Notes: generated by a model from the letters alone, not told the origin. A DNA stretch of 34,341 nucleotides from Bacteroidota bacterium (GCA_030706455.1 JAUZOL010000020.1:1-34341); one strand, 5' to 3'. Positions 23,646-31,991 are shown, counted from the first letter of the stretch. Numbers and translations are program-made.

Positions 23646-25019
23646 ATGGCTAAAATAAAATCGGTTTACGTATGTCAGACTTGTGGCGCTGAATCTCCCA
23701 AATGGGTCGGCAAATGCTCTTCATGTGGTGAATGGAACAGCTACGTGGAAGAGGTAATCCGAAAAGAAACGCCATCTAAAGCGGTGCACAATGTGGATGC
23801 GGCTCAATCAAAGCCGGTTCTTATTGAAGACGTGGAGAGCACAACCGAACAACGCATGGACACCTATTCCGCCGAGTTCAACCGGGTGCTGGGTGGCGGT
23901 TTGGTAGGTGGCTCTCTGGTTTTGCTGGGTGGAGAGCCCGGCATAGGCAAATCGACCCTGATTCTTCAGGTTGCCCTCAACATGGTCGATAAAAAAGTAT
24001 TATATGTATCGGGAGAAGAGAGTGTAAAACAGCTGAAATTAAGATCAGAAAGGCTTCTTAAACCAGCATCGGAATGCTTTGTGGTAAGCGAAACTTCACT
24101 CGAACAGATTTTTGTTCACATCAAAAATGTACAACCCGATATTGTTGTAATTGATTCCATCCAGACCATTTCCACGGAATATGCGGAGTCGTCGCCCGGT
24201 AGCGTCACGCAGGTACGAGAGTGTTCTGCCGCGCTTCTCAAATTTGCCAAAGAATCGGGCATTCCGGTACTGCTAATCGGTCATATTAACAAGGAAGGTA
24301 GTATTGCCGGTCCGAAAGTACTGGAACACATTGTAGACACTGTGCTTCAGTTCGAGGGCGACCAGAATTATATGTACCGCATTCTCCGCGCCAACAAAAA
24401 CCGTTTCGGAAGCACCGCCGAACTTGGAATCTTTGAAATGCTGCAAAACGGGCTGCGCGAGGTGACCAACCCATCTGAACTCCTGCTGTCGCAGAATCAC
24501 GAAGGCCTTAGTGGCGTTGCCATTGCCTCGGCCATCGAAGGTATCCGTCCGTTTCTCATTGAGGCACAGGCATTGGTTAGCACAGCTGCTTATGGCACGC
24601 CACAACGTTCGTCCACCGGATTTGACATTCGTCGTATGAACATGCTTTTGGCTGTCCTTGAGAAAAGAGCCGGATTCAAACTTGCACAAAAAGATGTCTT
24701 TCTGAACATAGCGGGCGGACTGAAAGTAAACGACCCCGCAATCGACCTGGCTATTATCACTTCGATCCTCTCATCCAGCATGGATATTGCGCTTGAGCGA
24801 CACATCTGCATGGCGGGAGAAGTAGGGCTTTCGGGCGAAATCCGTCCGGTAAACCGCATCGAACAGCGCATTCTCGAAGCAGAAAAACTGGGTTTTCAGA
24901 AAATCATCATTCCTGACTACAACCTTCATAAGTCCGATAAAAACACCCGCTTCGCCATCGAAGTAATCAAAGCCAAGAAAGTGGAAGACGCCTTTAGAGT
25001 GTTATTCGGAAAACAATAA
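23646..25019 (+). CDS. radA: DNA repair protein RadA (branch-migration ATPase)
   Basis: RadA assists RecA by extending heteroduplex during recombinational repair. The 457-residue product, from the ATG at 23646, has an N-terminal zinc finger C10-x2-C13...C24-x2-C27. A RecA-like ATPase follows, with Walker A GGEPGIGKST (95-104), Walker B DIVVIDSIQT, and the RadA-specific KNRFG (251-255) within RANKNRFGSTAELG. The C-terminal Lon-protease-like domain contains FLNIAGGLKVNDPAIDLAI and MAGEVGLSGEIRPV. An upstream in-frame ATG at 23604 lies before the -7 box and is rejected. The TAA stop (25017-25019) is followed with no gap by the TTG start of tag, so the genes form an operon. Confidence 0.97.
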   Translation: MAKIKSVYVCQTCGAESPKWVGKCSSCGEWNSYVEEVIRKETPSKAVHNVDAAQSKPVLIEDVESTTEQRMDTYSAEFNRVLGGGLVGGSLVLLGGEPGIGKSTLILQVALNMVDKKVLYVSGEESVKQLKLRSERLLKPASECFVVSETSLEQIFVHIKNVQPDIVVIDSIQTISTEYAESSPGSVTQVRECSAALLKFAKESGIPVLLIGHINKEGSIAGPKVLEHIVDTVLQFEGDQNYMYRILRANKNRFGSTAELGIFEMLQNGLREVTNPSELLLSQNHEGLSGVAIASAIEGIRPFLIEAQALVSTAAYGTPQRSSTGFDIRRMNMLLAVLEKRAGFKLAQKDVFLNIAGGLKVNDPAIDLAIITSILSSSMDIALERHICMAGEVGLSGEIRPVNRIEQRILEAEKLGFQKIIIPDYNLHKSDKNTRFAIEVIKAKKVEDAFRVLFGKQ

Positions 25020-25604
25020 TTGCAAAAGACAATAGAAACACAACGTTGCCCCTGGCCGGCAAACCACACGCTGGCAATAGAATACCACGACTCTGAATGG
25101 GGTGTTCCGCTTCATGATGACGCGCGCCATTTCGAGTTTATAGTACTCGACAGCTTTCAGGCAGGACTGAGCTGGAACACCATCCTCAATAAACGGGAGA
25201 ATTTCAGAAAGGCTTTTGATAATTTCGATTATAGCGTGATAGCTGATTATGATGAAGCAAAAATTGAAGCCTTAATGCACGATGAGGGTATTATCCGGAA
25301 CCGGCTTAAAATTCTTGCAACTATCACCAACGCTCGTGCCTTTATGCAGGTACAAAAAGAATTTGGTTCCTTCGATCGTTACATCTGGCAATTCACCGGA
25401 GGCAAAACCATTGACCACGGCATCACAGACATGAAAACAACGCCTGTCTCTACCTCAGAATCGGATGCCATGAGCAAAGACCTCAAAAAACGGGGATTTA
25501 AATTCGTTGGCACAACTATATGCTACGCTTACATGCAGGCTGCCGGAATGATCAACGATCACTTAGTGAGCTGCTTCAGACATGATATTAGTAACGAGGA
25601 ATGA
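25020..25604 (+). CDS. tag: DNA-3-methyladenine glycosylase I
   Basis: Tag removes 3-methyladenine from alkylated DNA, opening base-excision repair. The 194-residue protein has RCPWP with C10, EYHDSEWGVP with H23, and near the C-terminus GMINDHLVSCFRH with H181 and C185. C10, H23, H181 and C185 match the zinc snap of E. coli TAG (C4, H17, H175, C179). FIVLDSFQAGLSWNTILNKRENFRKAF is the helix-hairpin-helix glycosylase block. The start must be TTG at 25020: it directly abuts the radA stop and no ATG precedes the conserved region. This suggests translation by ribosomes re-initiating after radA. The last codons (N-E-E-stop) fall within a heptamer tandem repeat. Confidence 0.95.
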   Translation: MQKTIETQRCPWPANHTLAIEYHDSEWGVPLHDDARHFEFIVLDSFQAGLSWNTILNKRENFRKAFDNFDYSVIADYDEAKIEALMHDEGIIRNRLKILATITNARAFMQVQKEFGSFDRYIWQFTGGKTIDHGITDMKTTPVSTSESDAMSKDLKKRGFKFVGTTICYAYMQAAGMINDHLVSCFRHDISNEE

Positions 25605-25642
25605 GGTACGAGAAATGAGAAATGAGAAATGAGGGATGAGGG
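25594..25642 (+). repeat. Seven tandem heptamers overlapping the tag stop codon
   Basis: ACGAGGA, ATGAGGT, ACGAGAA, ATGAGAA, ATGAGAA, ATGAGGG, ATGAGGG run without interruption. The first unit and the start of the second encode the end of Tag and its stop (TGA 25602-25604). The remaining 63 bases before 25706 show nothing notable. Confidence 0.85.
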
Positions 25643-25705
25643 ACCTGACAACTCCTTTATGCACGTAAACATCAAACGTTAACCACTCAACATTACTCAT
25701 TCGCC

Positions 25706-26263
25706 TCACAGTTCCGGCTCGTCCAATTCCAGTTCGCTATTAAGATAAAGCTTATAATTGTGAGACAACAAGGCAAGCAATTTACTGATTTGGGTAAGGG
25801 CAATCCGCGTATCCTGCGAAATCTCTCTCTGTTGCAAACGAAGCAACAAGACCCCATATAGAAAAACAAAACACAGTTCTATATCTTCTGCATCAGGATT
25901 ATCTTGTCGCTGACGAAAAGCCCCGATAACAGGCAATGTCTGATAAAAAAGAGCACTATAGCCGGGATATTTGGGAGATTTCAACAAAGCATAATGCAAA
26001 TCAGTCACATCCGACACGGTATTTTTCACCAATTGCAAATGCCCTTTTTCCTGCACACCTTCCAAACGCATCATCTCAATCAAACTTTCGTACCAATCCC
26101 GAATCTGAGCTTTTTCATCTTCTCCGTAAGCCATTTTATTGATCACATTTTCCGCAATTGATTCAATATCGAGCTTATAGGCACGGATCAAATCTTCGAG
26201 TTGCCACATATAGAGTACATATTCGGCAATATTTTCTTTTCGCTTTTGCTGTGCAATAAACAT
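25706..26263 (-). CDS. DUF4924-like conserved Bacteroidota protein
   Basis: This 185-residue protein has no signal peptide and is almost entirely helical and charged: MFIAQQKRKENIAEYVLYMWQ, EDLIRAYKLDIESIAENVI, GEDEKAQIRDWYESLIEMMRLEGV, then LCFVFLYGVLLLRLQQREIS and ISKLLALLSHNYKLYL. The opening, with IAEYVLYMWQLEDLIRA, matches what I recall of DUF4924, a Bacteroidota-restricted family of unknown function. The start at 26263 is preferred; the extension to 26302 translates an AT-rich direct-repeat stretch. A -7 box (CAAACATA on the plus strand, 26319-26326) lies upstream. It is probably cytoplasmic. No function can be proposed. Confidence 0.8.
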   Translation of the reverse strand: MFIAQQKRKENIAEYVLYMWQLEDLIRAYKLDIESIAENVINKMAYGEDEKAQIRDWYESLIEMMRLEGVQEKGHLQLVKNTVSDVTDLHYALLKSPKYPGYSALFYQTLPVIGAFRQRQDNPDAEDIELCFVFLYGVLLLRLQQREISQDTRIALTQISKLLALLSHNYKLYLNSELELDEPEL

Positions 26264-26318
26264 AGATTCAATTTGAAAATTTGAGAATTTGAAAATGAGC
26301 AAATTAATTCTGTTGATC

Positions 26319-26326
26319 CAAACATA
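26319..26326 (-). promoter_or_regulatory. -7 promoter box for the DUF4924-like gene
   Basis: The minus strand reads TATGTTTG, matching TAnnTTTG, 56 bases before the ATG at 26263. Confidence 0.4.
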
Positions 26327-26379
26327 TTTAACTCCGAGATCAGAGTTTGAAATATTGGAACTTGGAATTTGGAATTATT

Positions 26380-26793
26380 TTAATCTTCCCAATCTCCATC
26401 GGCAAAGAAAGGTTCTTCATCGTCCATAAAAGCATCCAGATCACGGCGATCTTTTTTGGTTGGCCTTCCGGTTCCTCTGTCGCGCCCCACAAAACCTGCC
26501 ACTTTCGACAGTTCGAGCAACTCCAGCTGATCAGCCGTTGTCACATTCTCCATGTACTCGGGCACCAGCTTGGCTCCCAGCCGGTTTTCCGTAAGAGCAA
26601 GTACCTTGAATGAATAAACGACCGGCGAACGTTTCACCTGAATCACATCACCCACTTTGATATTACGGGAAGGTTTTACCGCTGTTTGCAGAATCATCAC
26701 CCTGCCCTTTTTACAAGCTTCGGCTGCAATGGTGCGTGTCTTAAACAACCGCATAGCCCACAGCCATTTATCTATACGCGCTTCGTTTTTCAT
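26380..26793 (-). CDS. S4-domain RNA-binding protein (Hsp15-like)
   Basis: This 137-residue protein begins MKNEARIDKWLWAMRLFKTR, the canonical start of Hsp15/HslR-type S4 proteins, and continues AAEACKKGRVMI, NIKVGDVIQVK, the alphaL RNA-binding motif over about residues 5-65. The C-terminus is basic then acidic (GRPTKKDRRDLDAFMDDEEPFF), as in the family. In E. coli, Hsp15 binds stalled 50S subunits carrying nascent chains, so a ribosome-rescue role is likely. The frame is open to 26895, but ATG 26791-26793 gives the family start. It lies 62 bases after the GtrA-like gene on the same strand. Confidence 0.92.
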   Translation of the reverse strand: MKNEARIDKWLWAMRLFKTRTIAAEACKKGRVMILQTAVKPSRNIKVGDVIQVKRSPVVYSFKVLALTENRLGAKLVPEYMENVTTADQLELLELSKVAGFVGRDRGTGRPTKKDRRDLDAFMDDEEPFFADGDWED

Positions 26794-26855
26794 ATTGCAA
26801 ATTAAAAAACTATCAGAGAGAAAACTGCTGTTTCCCGAAGAAGAAACAGTGAAAT

Positions 26856-27227
26856 TTACCGGAACGTAAATAAATAATTCATCACAAAGTTCCACAACGT
26901 AACAACTCCTGTGGCAATTACCTTGGCAACATAAAAATTCATGTGAAGTTTTTTAGTCAACAGATAAATAACGCCATTGTTGATCAAAAGTCCCAGAAGA
27001 GAGATGGACATGAAGAGCATGTATTGCTCTCCTATAGCAGGATTGTGGTTCTCGAACGACCATATCCGATTCAGGATATAGTTGGATGTTGCCGCCGAGA
27101 GAAACCCGATAGAATTGGAAATATACTTATTGAGGTGAACCTTCTCTTTAAAAAGATACGTCAGACCAAAATCGATCACCGTACCGGAAGCTCCTACCAC
27201 ACAAAACTTTACAAATTGTGCTAACAT
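26856..27227 (-). CDS. GtrA-like family membrane protein
   Basis: This 123-residue protein has four hydrophobic helices and the GtrA signature: AQFVKFCVVGASGTVIDFGLTYLF in the first, YISNSIGFLSAATSNYILNRIWSFEN in the second, and VVTLWNFVMNYLFTFR at the end. GtrA-like proteins are small membrane proteins, often implicated in moving undecaprenyl-linked sugars in cell-surface polysaccharide synthesis. No glycosyltransferase is adjacent. The frame extends to 27260, but that start lies inside the terminator hairpin of the ferredoxin gene, so ATG 27225-27227 is chosen. Confidence 0.9.
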   Translation of the reverse strand: MLAQFVKFCVVGASGTVIDFGLTYLFKEKVHLNKYISNSIGFLSAATSNYILNRIWSFENHNPAIGEQYMLFMSISLLGLLINNGVIYLLTKKLHMNFYVAKVIATGVVTLWNFVMNYLFTFR

Positions 27228-27250
27228 ATCTTTAATGGTATGCGGATACA

Positions 27251-27277
27251 AAAAAACCACCTCCGTGAGGTGGTTTT
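27251..27277. terminator. Terminator after the ferredoxin gene
   Basis: AAAACCACCTC (27253-27263), CGT loop, GAGGTGGTTTT (27267-27277): a perfect 11-base stem with a 3-base loop. On the minus strand it is followed by T's, 22 bases after the ferredoxin stop. It sits between that gene and the GtrA-like gene. Confidence 0.9.
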
Positions 27278-27298
27278 AAATGTTTGCAATAGTGCATG

Positions 27299-27466
27299 TT
27301 ATGCCGGATGAATTGCTTCTGAAGGACAAACATCAGCACATGTTCCGCAATCTGTGCAAATATCCGGGTCGATTACATAGATATCGCCTTCGCTGATAGC
27401 TTCAACAGGACATTCACTGATACAAGAACCACATGCAATACAATCTTCTGAAATTACGTGAGCCAT
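27299..27466 (-). CDS. Small 2[4Fe-4S] ferredoxin
   Basis: This 55-residue bacterial-type ferredoxin carries two CxxCxxCxxxCP clusters: C9, C12, C15, C19 (DCIACGSCISECP) and C37, C40, C43, C47 (ICTDCGTCADVCP). Each binds one [4Fe-4S] cubane. It is a low-potential electron carrier in the cytoplasm, suggesting anaerobic metabolism such as pyruvate:ferredoxin oxidoreductase or hydrogenase. The open frame starts at 27526, but that lies upstream of the promoter found at 27503-27533, so the start is ATG 27464-27466. It is monocistronic with its own promoter and terminator. Confidence 0.97.
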   Translation of the reverse strand: MAHVISEDCIACGSCISECPVEAISEGDIYVIDPDICTDCGTCADVCPSEAIHPA

Positions 27467-27502
27467 TTTTGTGAAATTTTTAATTAGTACTAATTTGCGA
27501 CA

Positions 27503-27533
27503 CAAAAATAAAGCATTTTGGAGCAAGATACAA
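27503..27533 (-). promoter_or_regulatory. Promoter of the ferredoxin gene
   Basis: On the minus strand, TTG (27531-27533) and TATTTTTG (27503-27510) are 20 bases apart. The predicted leader is about 30 bases. Confidence 0.65.
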
Positions 27534-27581
27534 GTCCAAAGCGTTTATTTTTGCAAAAAAAGCAAAACTCAAAAAGTCGGT

Positions 27582-28679
27582 TTAGAGCGCTCCTTTACAG
27601 AAAGGAGGCTTAACTACTTTAGCTGCAACGGGCTTGTTACGAATACTGATAAAAATCTGTGTTTCGGGCTTAGCAAACCCTACTTCCACATACCCCATCC
27701 CGACACCGGCTTTCAATACCGGAGACTGTGTTCCAGAGGTTACTTTGCCGATAACACGGCCTTCTGCGTCAACAATCGGGTAATCATGACGCGGAATACC
27801 TCTTTCTGTGAGGATAAAACCAACCAACCGACGGCTAACACCTTTTGCCTTCTGTTGTTCCAGCAAAGGTCTGTCTATAAAATTTTTACCATCAGCAAAT
27901 TTGGTAATCCATCCAAGACCAGCCTCTATTGGAGAGGTAGAGTCATCAATATCATTGCCATAAAGCGCAAAACCCATTTCCAAACGCAATGTATCGCGGG
28001 CACCAAGTCCTATTGGTTTTATGCCATACTCTTCCCCTGTCTCAAAAATTGCATTCCAGATAATATCTGCCTGTTCAGGATAGAAATAGAGCTCAAAACC
28101 TCCGGCTCCCGTATAGCCTGTGTTGGAAATAATAACATCTTTCACTCCGGCAAATTCGCCGGTCGTAAATGCATAATATGCGATAGATGATAAATCAACA
28201 GCGGTGAGCTTTTGCAGTACCTCAACCGCTTTCGGGCCTTGCACAGCCAATTGCGCCATACGGTCGGACGCATTTTCCAAATCGGCACCTTCCGTGTTAT
28301 TTTGCACGCACCAGTTCCAGTCTTTGTCAATATTGGCAGCATTCACCACCAGCATATATTTTTGAGGTTCGTAATGATAAACCAGCAGGTCGTCAACAAT
28401 ACCGCCCTTCCCGTTAGGAAAACAGGAATATTGTGCTTTGCCAACAGGCAATACCGACACATCATTTGAAGTAATCCGCTGAAGAAAAGGCAACGCTTTA
28501 TCGCCCTTCACCCAAAATTCGCCCATGTGCGACACATCAAACACGCCGACACCCTGACGCACAGTCATATGTTCGTCTGTGATTCCGCTATATTCTATGG
28601 GCATATTATAACCCGCAAAAGCAGCCATTTTAGCTCCCAACGCGATGTGTTTTTCTGTAAATGGAGTTGTCTTAATCAT
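27582..28679 (-). CDS. gcvT: Glycine cleavage system T protein (aminomethyltransferase)
   Basis: GcvT transfers the methylene group from aminomethyl-lipoyl-H protein to tetrahydrofolate, releasing ammonia. The 365-residue protein has normal length, with [20 protein letters not shown] (11-30), [13 protein letters not shown] (43-55), [19 protein letters not shown], the folate-site region [16 protein letters not shown], and [21 protein letters not shown]. The C-terminal barrel domain ends with [22 protein letters not shown]. It starts 39 bases after pepT on the same strand, so the two may be co-transcribed. gcvH and gcvP are not in the window. Confidence 0.96.
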   Translation of the reverse strand: MIKTTPFTEKHIALGAKMAAFAGYNMPIEYSGITDEHMTVRQGVGVFDVSHMGEFWVKGDKALPFLQRITSNDVSVLPVGKAQYSCFPNGKGGIVDDLLVYHYEPQKYMLVVNAANIDKDWNWCVQNNTEGADLENASDRMAQLAVQGPKAVEVLQKLTAVDLSSIAYYAFTTGEFAGVKDVIISNTGYTGAGGFELYFYPEQADIIWNAIFETGEEYGIKPIGLGARDTLRLEMGFALYGNDIDDSTSPIEAGLGWITKFADGKNFIDRPLLEQQKAKGVSRRLVGFILTERGIPRHDYPIVDAEGRVIGKVTSGTQSPVLKAGVGMGYVEVGFAKPETQIFISIRNKPVAAKVVKPPFCKGAL

Positions 28680-28718
28680 ATTATTGTAAGGGTTGAATTT
28701 TCAAAATCCGACATTAAA

Positions 28719-29948
28719 TCAATTGAGTTTTGCTACTTTCTCCACAATCTTCAAAATCACATCTACCGCTTTCTGCATCGATGGCATAGGCACATACTCG
28801 AAGCGACCGTGGAAATTATGGCCTCCTGCAAAAATATTCGGACAAGGCAATCCTTTGAACGACAGCTGCGATCCGTCGGTTCCCCCGCGAATAGCTTTTA
28901 CGTTCGGTTTTACGTCTACTTCCTTCATCGCTTCTTCCGCAATTGCAACAATATGCATCACCGGTTCTATTTTCTCGCGCATATTGAAATACTGATCTTT
29001 CAGCTCTACCGAAGCACAACCCGGAAATTCGGAGTTAATCTTATTGACCAAATGTTGCACTTCTTTTTTCCTTTTCTCAAAACGATCGCGATCATGATCC
29101 CTGATAATGTAAGTAAGGGTCGATTTTTCCACATTTCCTTCCATGGAGGTAAGGTGATAAAAACCTTCGTATCCTTCAGTATGTTCGGGCGTTTCGTGGC
29201 GTGGCAGCATTCCCGCAAACTGATTGGCCACACGCATAGAGTTCAACATTTTATGCTTTGCATATCCCGGGTGAACATTGCGTCCTTTGAACGTAACCGT
29301 AGCAGCAGCCGCATTGAAATTCTCGTATTCAAGTTCTCCGATTTCTCCGCCGTCGAGCGTATAAGCCCAATCTGCTGCAAATTTTTCCACATCAAACTTG
29401 GAAGCTCCCATCCCGATCTCTTCGTCTGGCGTAAAAGCCACCCGGATTTTCCCGTGTTTCAGCGACGGATTGGCAACCAGATTTTCAAGTGCAGTCATAA
29501 TTTCGGCGATACCAGCCTTATCATCGGCACCCAGCAAGGTTTTACCATCAGTCACAATAATATCCTGTCCTTTATACTGAAGCAGTTCAGGGAATTCGGA
29601 CGGAGCAAGTACAATATTTTCTTCCGGATTCAGAACAATTTCACTACCGTCATATTGAGCCACAATGCGTGGTTTCGGGTGTTTACCAGTCATGTCAGGA
29701 CTAGTATCCATATGAGCTATAAATCCGATAGTCGGCACAGCAAGATCTGTATTGGATGGCAGGGTGCCCATCACATATCCGTATTCACTCACCGAAACAT
29801 CTATCAATCCTATGTTTTTCAACTCATCTGCAAGGTAATTTGCAAAAACCAACTGTCCCGGAGTGCTGGGAGTCAGACCTGTTTTTTCGTCGGATGTAGT
29901 CACAAACGACACGTATTTCAGAAAACGATCTACTAATTTGGAATACAT
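28719..29948 (-). CDS. pepT: Peptidase T (tripeptide aminopeptidase)
   Basis: PepT is an M20-family di-zinc aminopeptidase that releases the N-terminal residue from tripeptides in the cytoplasm. The 409-residue protein from ATG 29946-29948 has [10 protein letters not shown] with H79 and D81, [13 protein letters not shown] with D142, and [11 protein letters not shown] with E176 and E177. These sit close to the E. coli PepT residues H78, D80, D140, E173 and E174. C-terminal [28 protein letters not shown] supplies the last ligand histidine. It precedes gcvT by 39 bases. Upstream lie a -7 box and an 18-base palindrome. Confidence 0.96.
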   Translation of the reverse strand: MYSKLVDRFLKYVSFVTTSDEKTGLTPSTPGQLVFANYLADELKNIGLIDVSVSEYGYVMGTLPSNTDLAVPTIGFIAHMDTSPDMTGKHPKPRIVAQYDGSEIVLNPEENIVLAPSEFPELLQYKGQDIIVTDGKTLLGADDKAGIAEIMTALENLVANPSLKHGKIRVAFTPDEEIGMGASKFDVEKFAADWAYTLDGGEIGELEYENFNAAAATVTFKGRNVHPGYAKHKMLNSMRVANQFAGMLPRHETPEHTEGYEGFYHLTSMEGNVEKSTLTYIIRDHDRDRFEKRKKEVQHLVNKINSEFPGCASVELKDQYFNMREKIEPVMHIVAIAEEAMKEVDVKPNVKAIRGGTDGSQLSFKGLPCPNIFAGGHNFHGRFEYVPMPSMQKAVDVILKIVEKVAKLN

Positions 29949-30024
29949 AATTATTTTTTTTGTGCAATTATAAACGTTCCCACCAAACGAGCACAATACA
30001 ATAAACTATATAACTGAAAGTTAC

Positions 30025-30042
30025 AATTCAATGTATTGAATT
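30025..30042. promoter_or_regulatory. Palindrome in the predicted pepT leader
   Basis: AATTCAAT-GT-ATTGAATT is a perfect 8+2+8 inverted repeat just downstream of the -7 box at 30065-30072 (minus strand). It is well placed for a repressor site but AT-rich, so chance is possible. Confidence 0.35.
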
Positions 30043-30064
30043 ACAATTTGTAAGAAAACGGTTA

Positions 30065-30072
30065 CAAAGATA
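30065..30072 (-). promoter_or_regulatory. -7 promoter box for pepT-gcvT
   Basis: The minus strand reads TATCTTTG, the commonest form of the box in this window. It abuts the terminator stem at 30072-30111. No -33 element is evident. Confidence 0.5.
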
Positions 30073-30111
30073 AAAAATGTCGGCACAAAATAAGTTGTAC
30101 CGACATTTTTT
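30072..30111. terminator. Terminator after the sigma factor / small protein unit
   Basis: A perfect 12-base stem pairs 30072-30083 (AAAAAATGTCGG) with 30100-30111 (CCGACATTTTTT). It has T-runs on both strands and lies 36 bases after the stop of the 56-residue gene. Confidence 0.88.
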
Positions 30112-30147
30112 ATTTCACATTTCAGGCTCACAGCCCGATCTTGTGCT

Positions 30148-30318
30148 TTAATTCAAAATAAGCTCTACATTTACTCCGTCTAAACCGTTTGCTGTCCAGT
30201 AGGAAGAGGAAAAAGCGAGGATACGGTCTACAACAGCTTTACTTGGCGATAACTGTATTGGCGAAACTTCTTTTTTGAGCGTATTTGAATGTGATTGGGA
30301 AGAGTCTTTTTTTCTCAT
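30148..30318 (-). CDS. Small 56-residue protein downstream of the sigma factor
   Basis: Translation from ATG 30316-30318 gives a basic, polar N-terminus (MRKKDSSQSHSNTLKKEVSP), then IQLSPSKAVVDRILAFSSSY and WTANGLDGVNVELILN, ending at TAA. The central SPSKAVVDRILAFSSSY is a likely amphipathic helix. It resembles short hypothetical proteins I recall beside sigma-factor genes in Bacteroidales, but I know no function. It is 68 bases downstream of the sigma gene on the same strand and shares its terminator, so co-transcription is likely. There is no signal peptide or membrane segment. Confidence 0.6.
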   Translation of the reverse strand: MRKKDSSQSHSNTLKKEVSPIQLSPSKAVVDRILAFSSSYWTANGLDGVNVELILN

Positions 30319-30386
30319 AGGCAAGGTTTTGGTTTTTAGTTACATACAATAAACGCACAAACCCTGCTTATATTATTCTCCGTAAG

Positions 30387-30980
30387 TTAAATATTCAAAA
30401 CCATGTTATTTTCCTCTGCCATCTTTCGCATATTGATAAGCGCATACCGCATCCTACCCAGCGCCGTATTTATGCTCACACCGGTTTTGTCGGCTATTTC
30501 CTTAAAACTCAAGTCTTCATAAAAACGCATCCGAACAACTTCCTGCTGAGTATCAGGCAGAAAATCAACCATCCGTGCAACATTGCACATCAGCTGTTCA
30601 CGCACCATTTCCTCTTCCACAGTGGAATCGCTCAATTTGACATTATTGAAAACGTCATAGTCAAAATCAGTATGAGAAAGCGTGTTTTCGCCCTGTTCGC
30701 GACGGAAATAATCGATAATAAGATTGTGTGCAATCCGGTTCACCCAGGCCACAAATTTTCCATTGTCAGCATAACGCTGCTGCTTGATAGAAGTTACTAC
30801 TTTAATAAAGGTATCCTGAAACAGATCTTCTGCCAACTGACGATTACGTACGAGAAGGTAAATGTACGTGTAAACTTTATCCTTGTGCCTGCTTATTAAC
30901 ACAGCAAAAGCATCATGGTCACCTTTGGAGAAAAGGTGTACCAACTCATCATCTGTCTTTTCCAACAAATTGATAGGCAT
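30387..30980 (-). CDS. ECF-like sigma-70 family RNA polymerase sigma factor
   Basis: This 197-residue sigma factor contains only regions 2 and 4. Region 2 (about 22-95) includes AFAVLISRHKDKVYTYIYLL, AEDLFQDTFIKV (the core-binding DxFQ/ED block) and WVNRIAHNLIIDYFRRE (-10 recognition and melting). Region 4 (about 140-190) includes LPDTQQEVVRMRFYEDLSFKEIA and TGVSINTALGRMRYALINMRK, the helix-turn-helix for the upstream element. No FecR-type anti-sigma gene is adjacent, unlike many Bacteroidota ECF units tied to SusCD. The only partner is the 56-residue gene downstream. A -7 box lies just upstream. Confidence 0.93.
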   Translation of the reverse strand: MPINLLEKTDDELVHLFSKGDHDAFAVLISRHKDKVYTYIYLLVRNRQLAEDLFQDTFIKVVTSIKQQRYADNGKFVAWVNRIAHNLIIDYFRREQGENTLSHTDFDYDVFNNVKLSDSTVEEEMVREQLMCNVARMVDFLPDTQQEVVRMRFYEDLSFKEIADKTGVSINTALGRMRYALINMRKMAEENNMVLNI

Positions 30981-30999
30981 TACTTTTAAATTTAGGGTT

Positions 31000-31007
31000 C
31001 AAAAGTA
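31000..31007 (-). promoter_or_regulatory. -7 promoter box for the sigma factor gene
   Basis: The minus strand reads TACTTTTG, 19 bases before the start codon. The remainder of the 30981-31298 gap holds the radC promoter and otherwise AT-rich sequence with nothing I can name. Confidence 0.5.
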
Positions 31008-31269
31008 AATATCGGTCAATAGGCAAGTAGAATTAGAATGTGAATAACAATTAATTATGAGAAACAAAGATACAATTTCTTAAAAGCAAACCAACATCCG
31101 GCGGTAATAAAAGAAGTGCTTTTTATGTTATTTAAATTATTTAAACATTTCAGTTTTAGCCCGCAACTAAAAGACTACGCCATTAACAGAGCACATTACA
31201 TTTCATTTACGACAATATTTCCGGAATAAAATTAACCAATATGCATATTATATATTAAACTTAATATTT

Positions 31270-31277
31270 TATCTTTG
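31270..31277 (+). promoter_or_regulatory. -7 promoter box for radC
   Basis: TATCTTTG matches the consensus. The TTG at 31275 that could begin a longer RadC frame lies inside this box, which excludes it as a start. Confidence 0.6.
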
Positions 31278-31298
31278 CACAAACAACACGCTTTCCCA

Positions 31299-31991
31299 AT
31301 GAACAAACACCTGAATATCAAGGAATGGAAAGAAGAAGATCGTCCAAGAGAAAAATTCTTATTAAAAGGAGCTCAATCGCTTTCCGATGTCGAACTGCTT
31401 GCAATCATCATAGGTTCTGGCAATGCCTGTGAGTCGGCAGTGGAGTTGTCGCAACGCATCTTACATTCCGTAGAATACAACCTCGACGAACTGGGAAAAC
31501 AGAGCATCCAATCCCTGATAAAAAACTTCAAAGGCATCGGCAACGCCAAAGCAATTACAATTGCTGCCGCAATGGAACTGGGACGACGGAGAAACGCTGC
31601 TCAACCTGCCGAGAAGAAGAAAGTGCTTGCCAGCGAAGATGTATTTGAGGTACTGCATTCAAAAATGGCCGATCTTCCACACGAGGAGTTCTGGATGCTA
31701 CTACTCAACCGGGCAAACAAAATCATTGGACAGGTAAAACTCACACAAGGCGGAACCGGACAAACCGTCGTAGAAATCCCTTTGGTACTGAAAACAGCTA
31801 TTGATAAACTGGCTGCTGGTATCATTGTGGGACACAACCACCCGTCCGGCAATACCGAACCAAGCCAGCAAGACATTAAAATAACCCAAAAGCTTTCGGA
31901 AGCCTGCAAAATCGTCGACATCTCTTTTCTGGATCATCTGATAATCGGACATAAAAACTATTACAGCTTTGCCGACAACGGAATGCTATAG
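31299..31991 (+). CDS. radC: RadC-family protein (JAB/MPN domain)
   Basis: The 230-residue protein starts MNKHLNIKEWKEEDRPREKF, followed by helix-hairpin-helix-like repeats (LIKNFKGIGNAKAITIAAAMELGRR, about 73-98). The RadC/JAB metalloprotease-like domain carries VGHNHPSGNTEPSQQD, with H179, H181, S183 and D192 forming a JAMM-type zinc site, and ends FLDHLIIGHKNYYSFADNGML. Despite the name, a DNA-repair role is poorly supported in the literature; chromosomal copies are of uncertain function. The ATG at 31299 lies 21 bases after the -7 box. Confidence 0.93.
   Translation: MNKHLNIKEWKEEDRPREKFLLKGAQSLSDVELLAIIIGSGNACESAVELSQRILHSVEYNLDELGKQSIQSLIKNFKGIGNAKAITIAAAMELGRRRNAAQPAEKKKVLASEDVFEVLHSKMADLPHEEFWMLLLNRANKIIGQVKLTQGGTGQTVVEIPLVLKTAIDKLAAGIIVGHNHPSGNTEPSQQDIKITQKLSEACKIVDISFLDHLIIGHKNYYSFADNGML

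Noticed and set aside
28527-29936. Plus-strand open frame of 469 codons opposite gcvT and pepT
   Set aside because: It is antisense to two well-supported enzymes, and its His/Phe/Ser-rich composition is that of a mirror frame.
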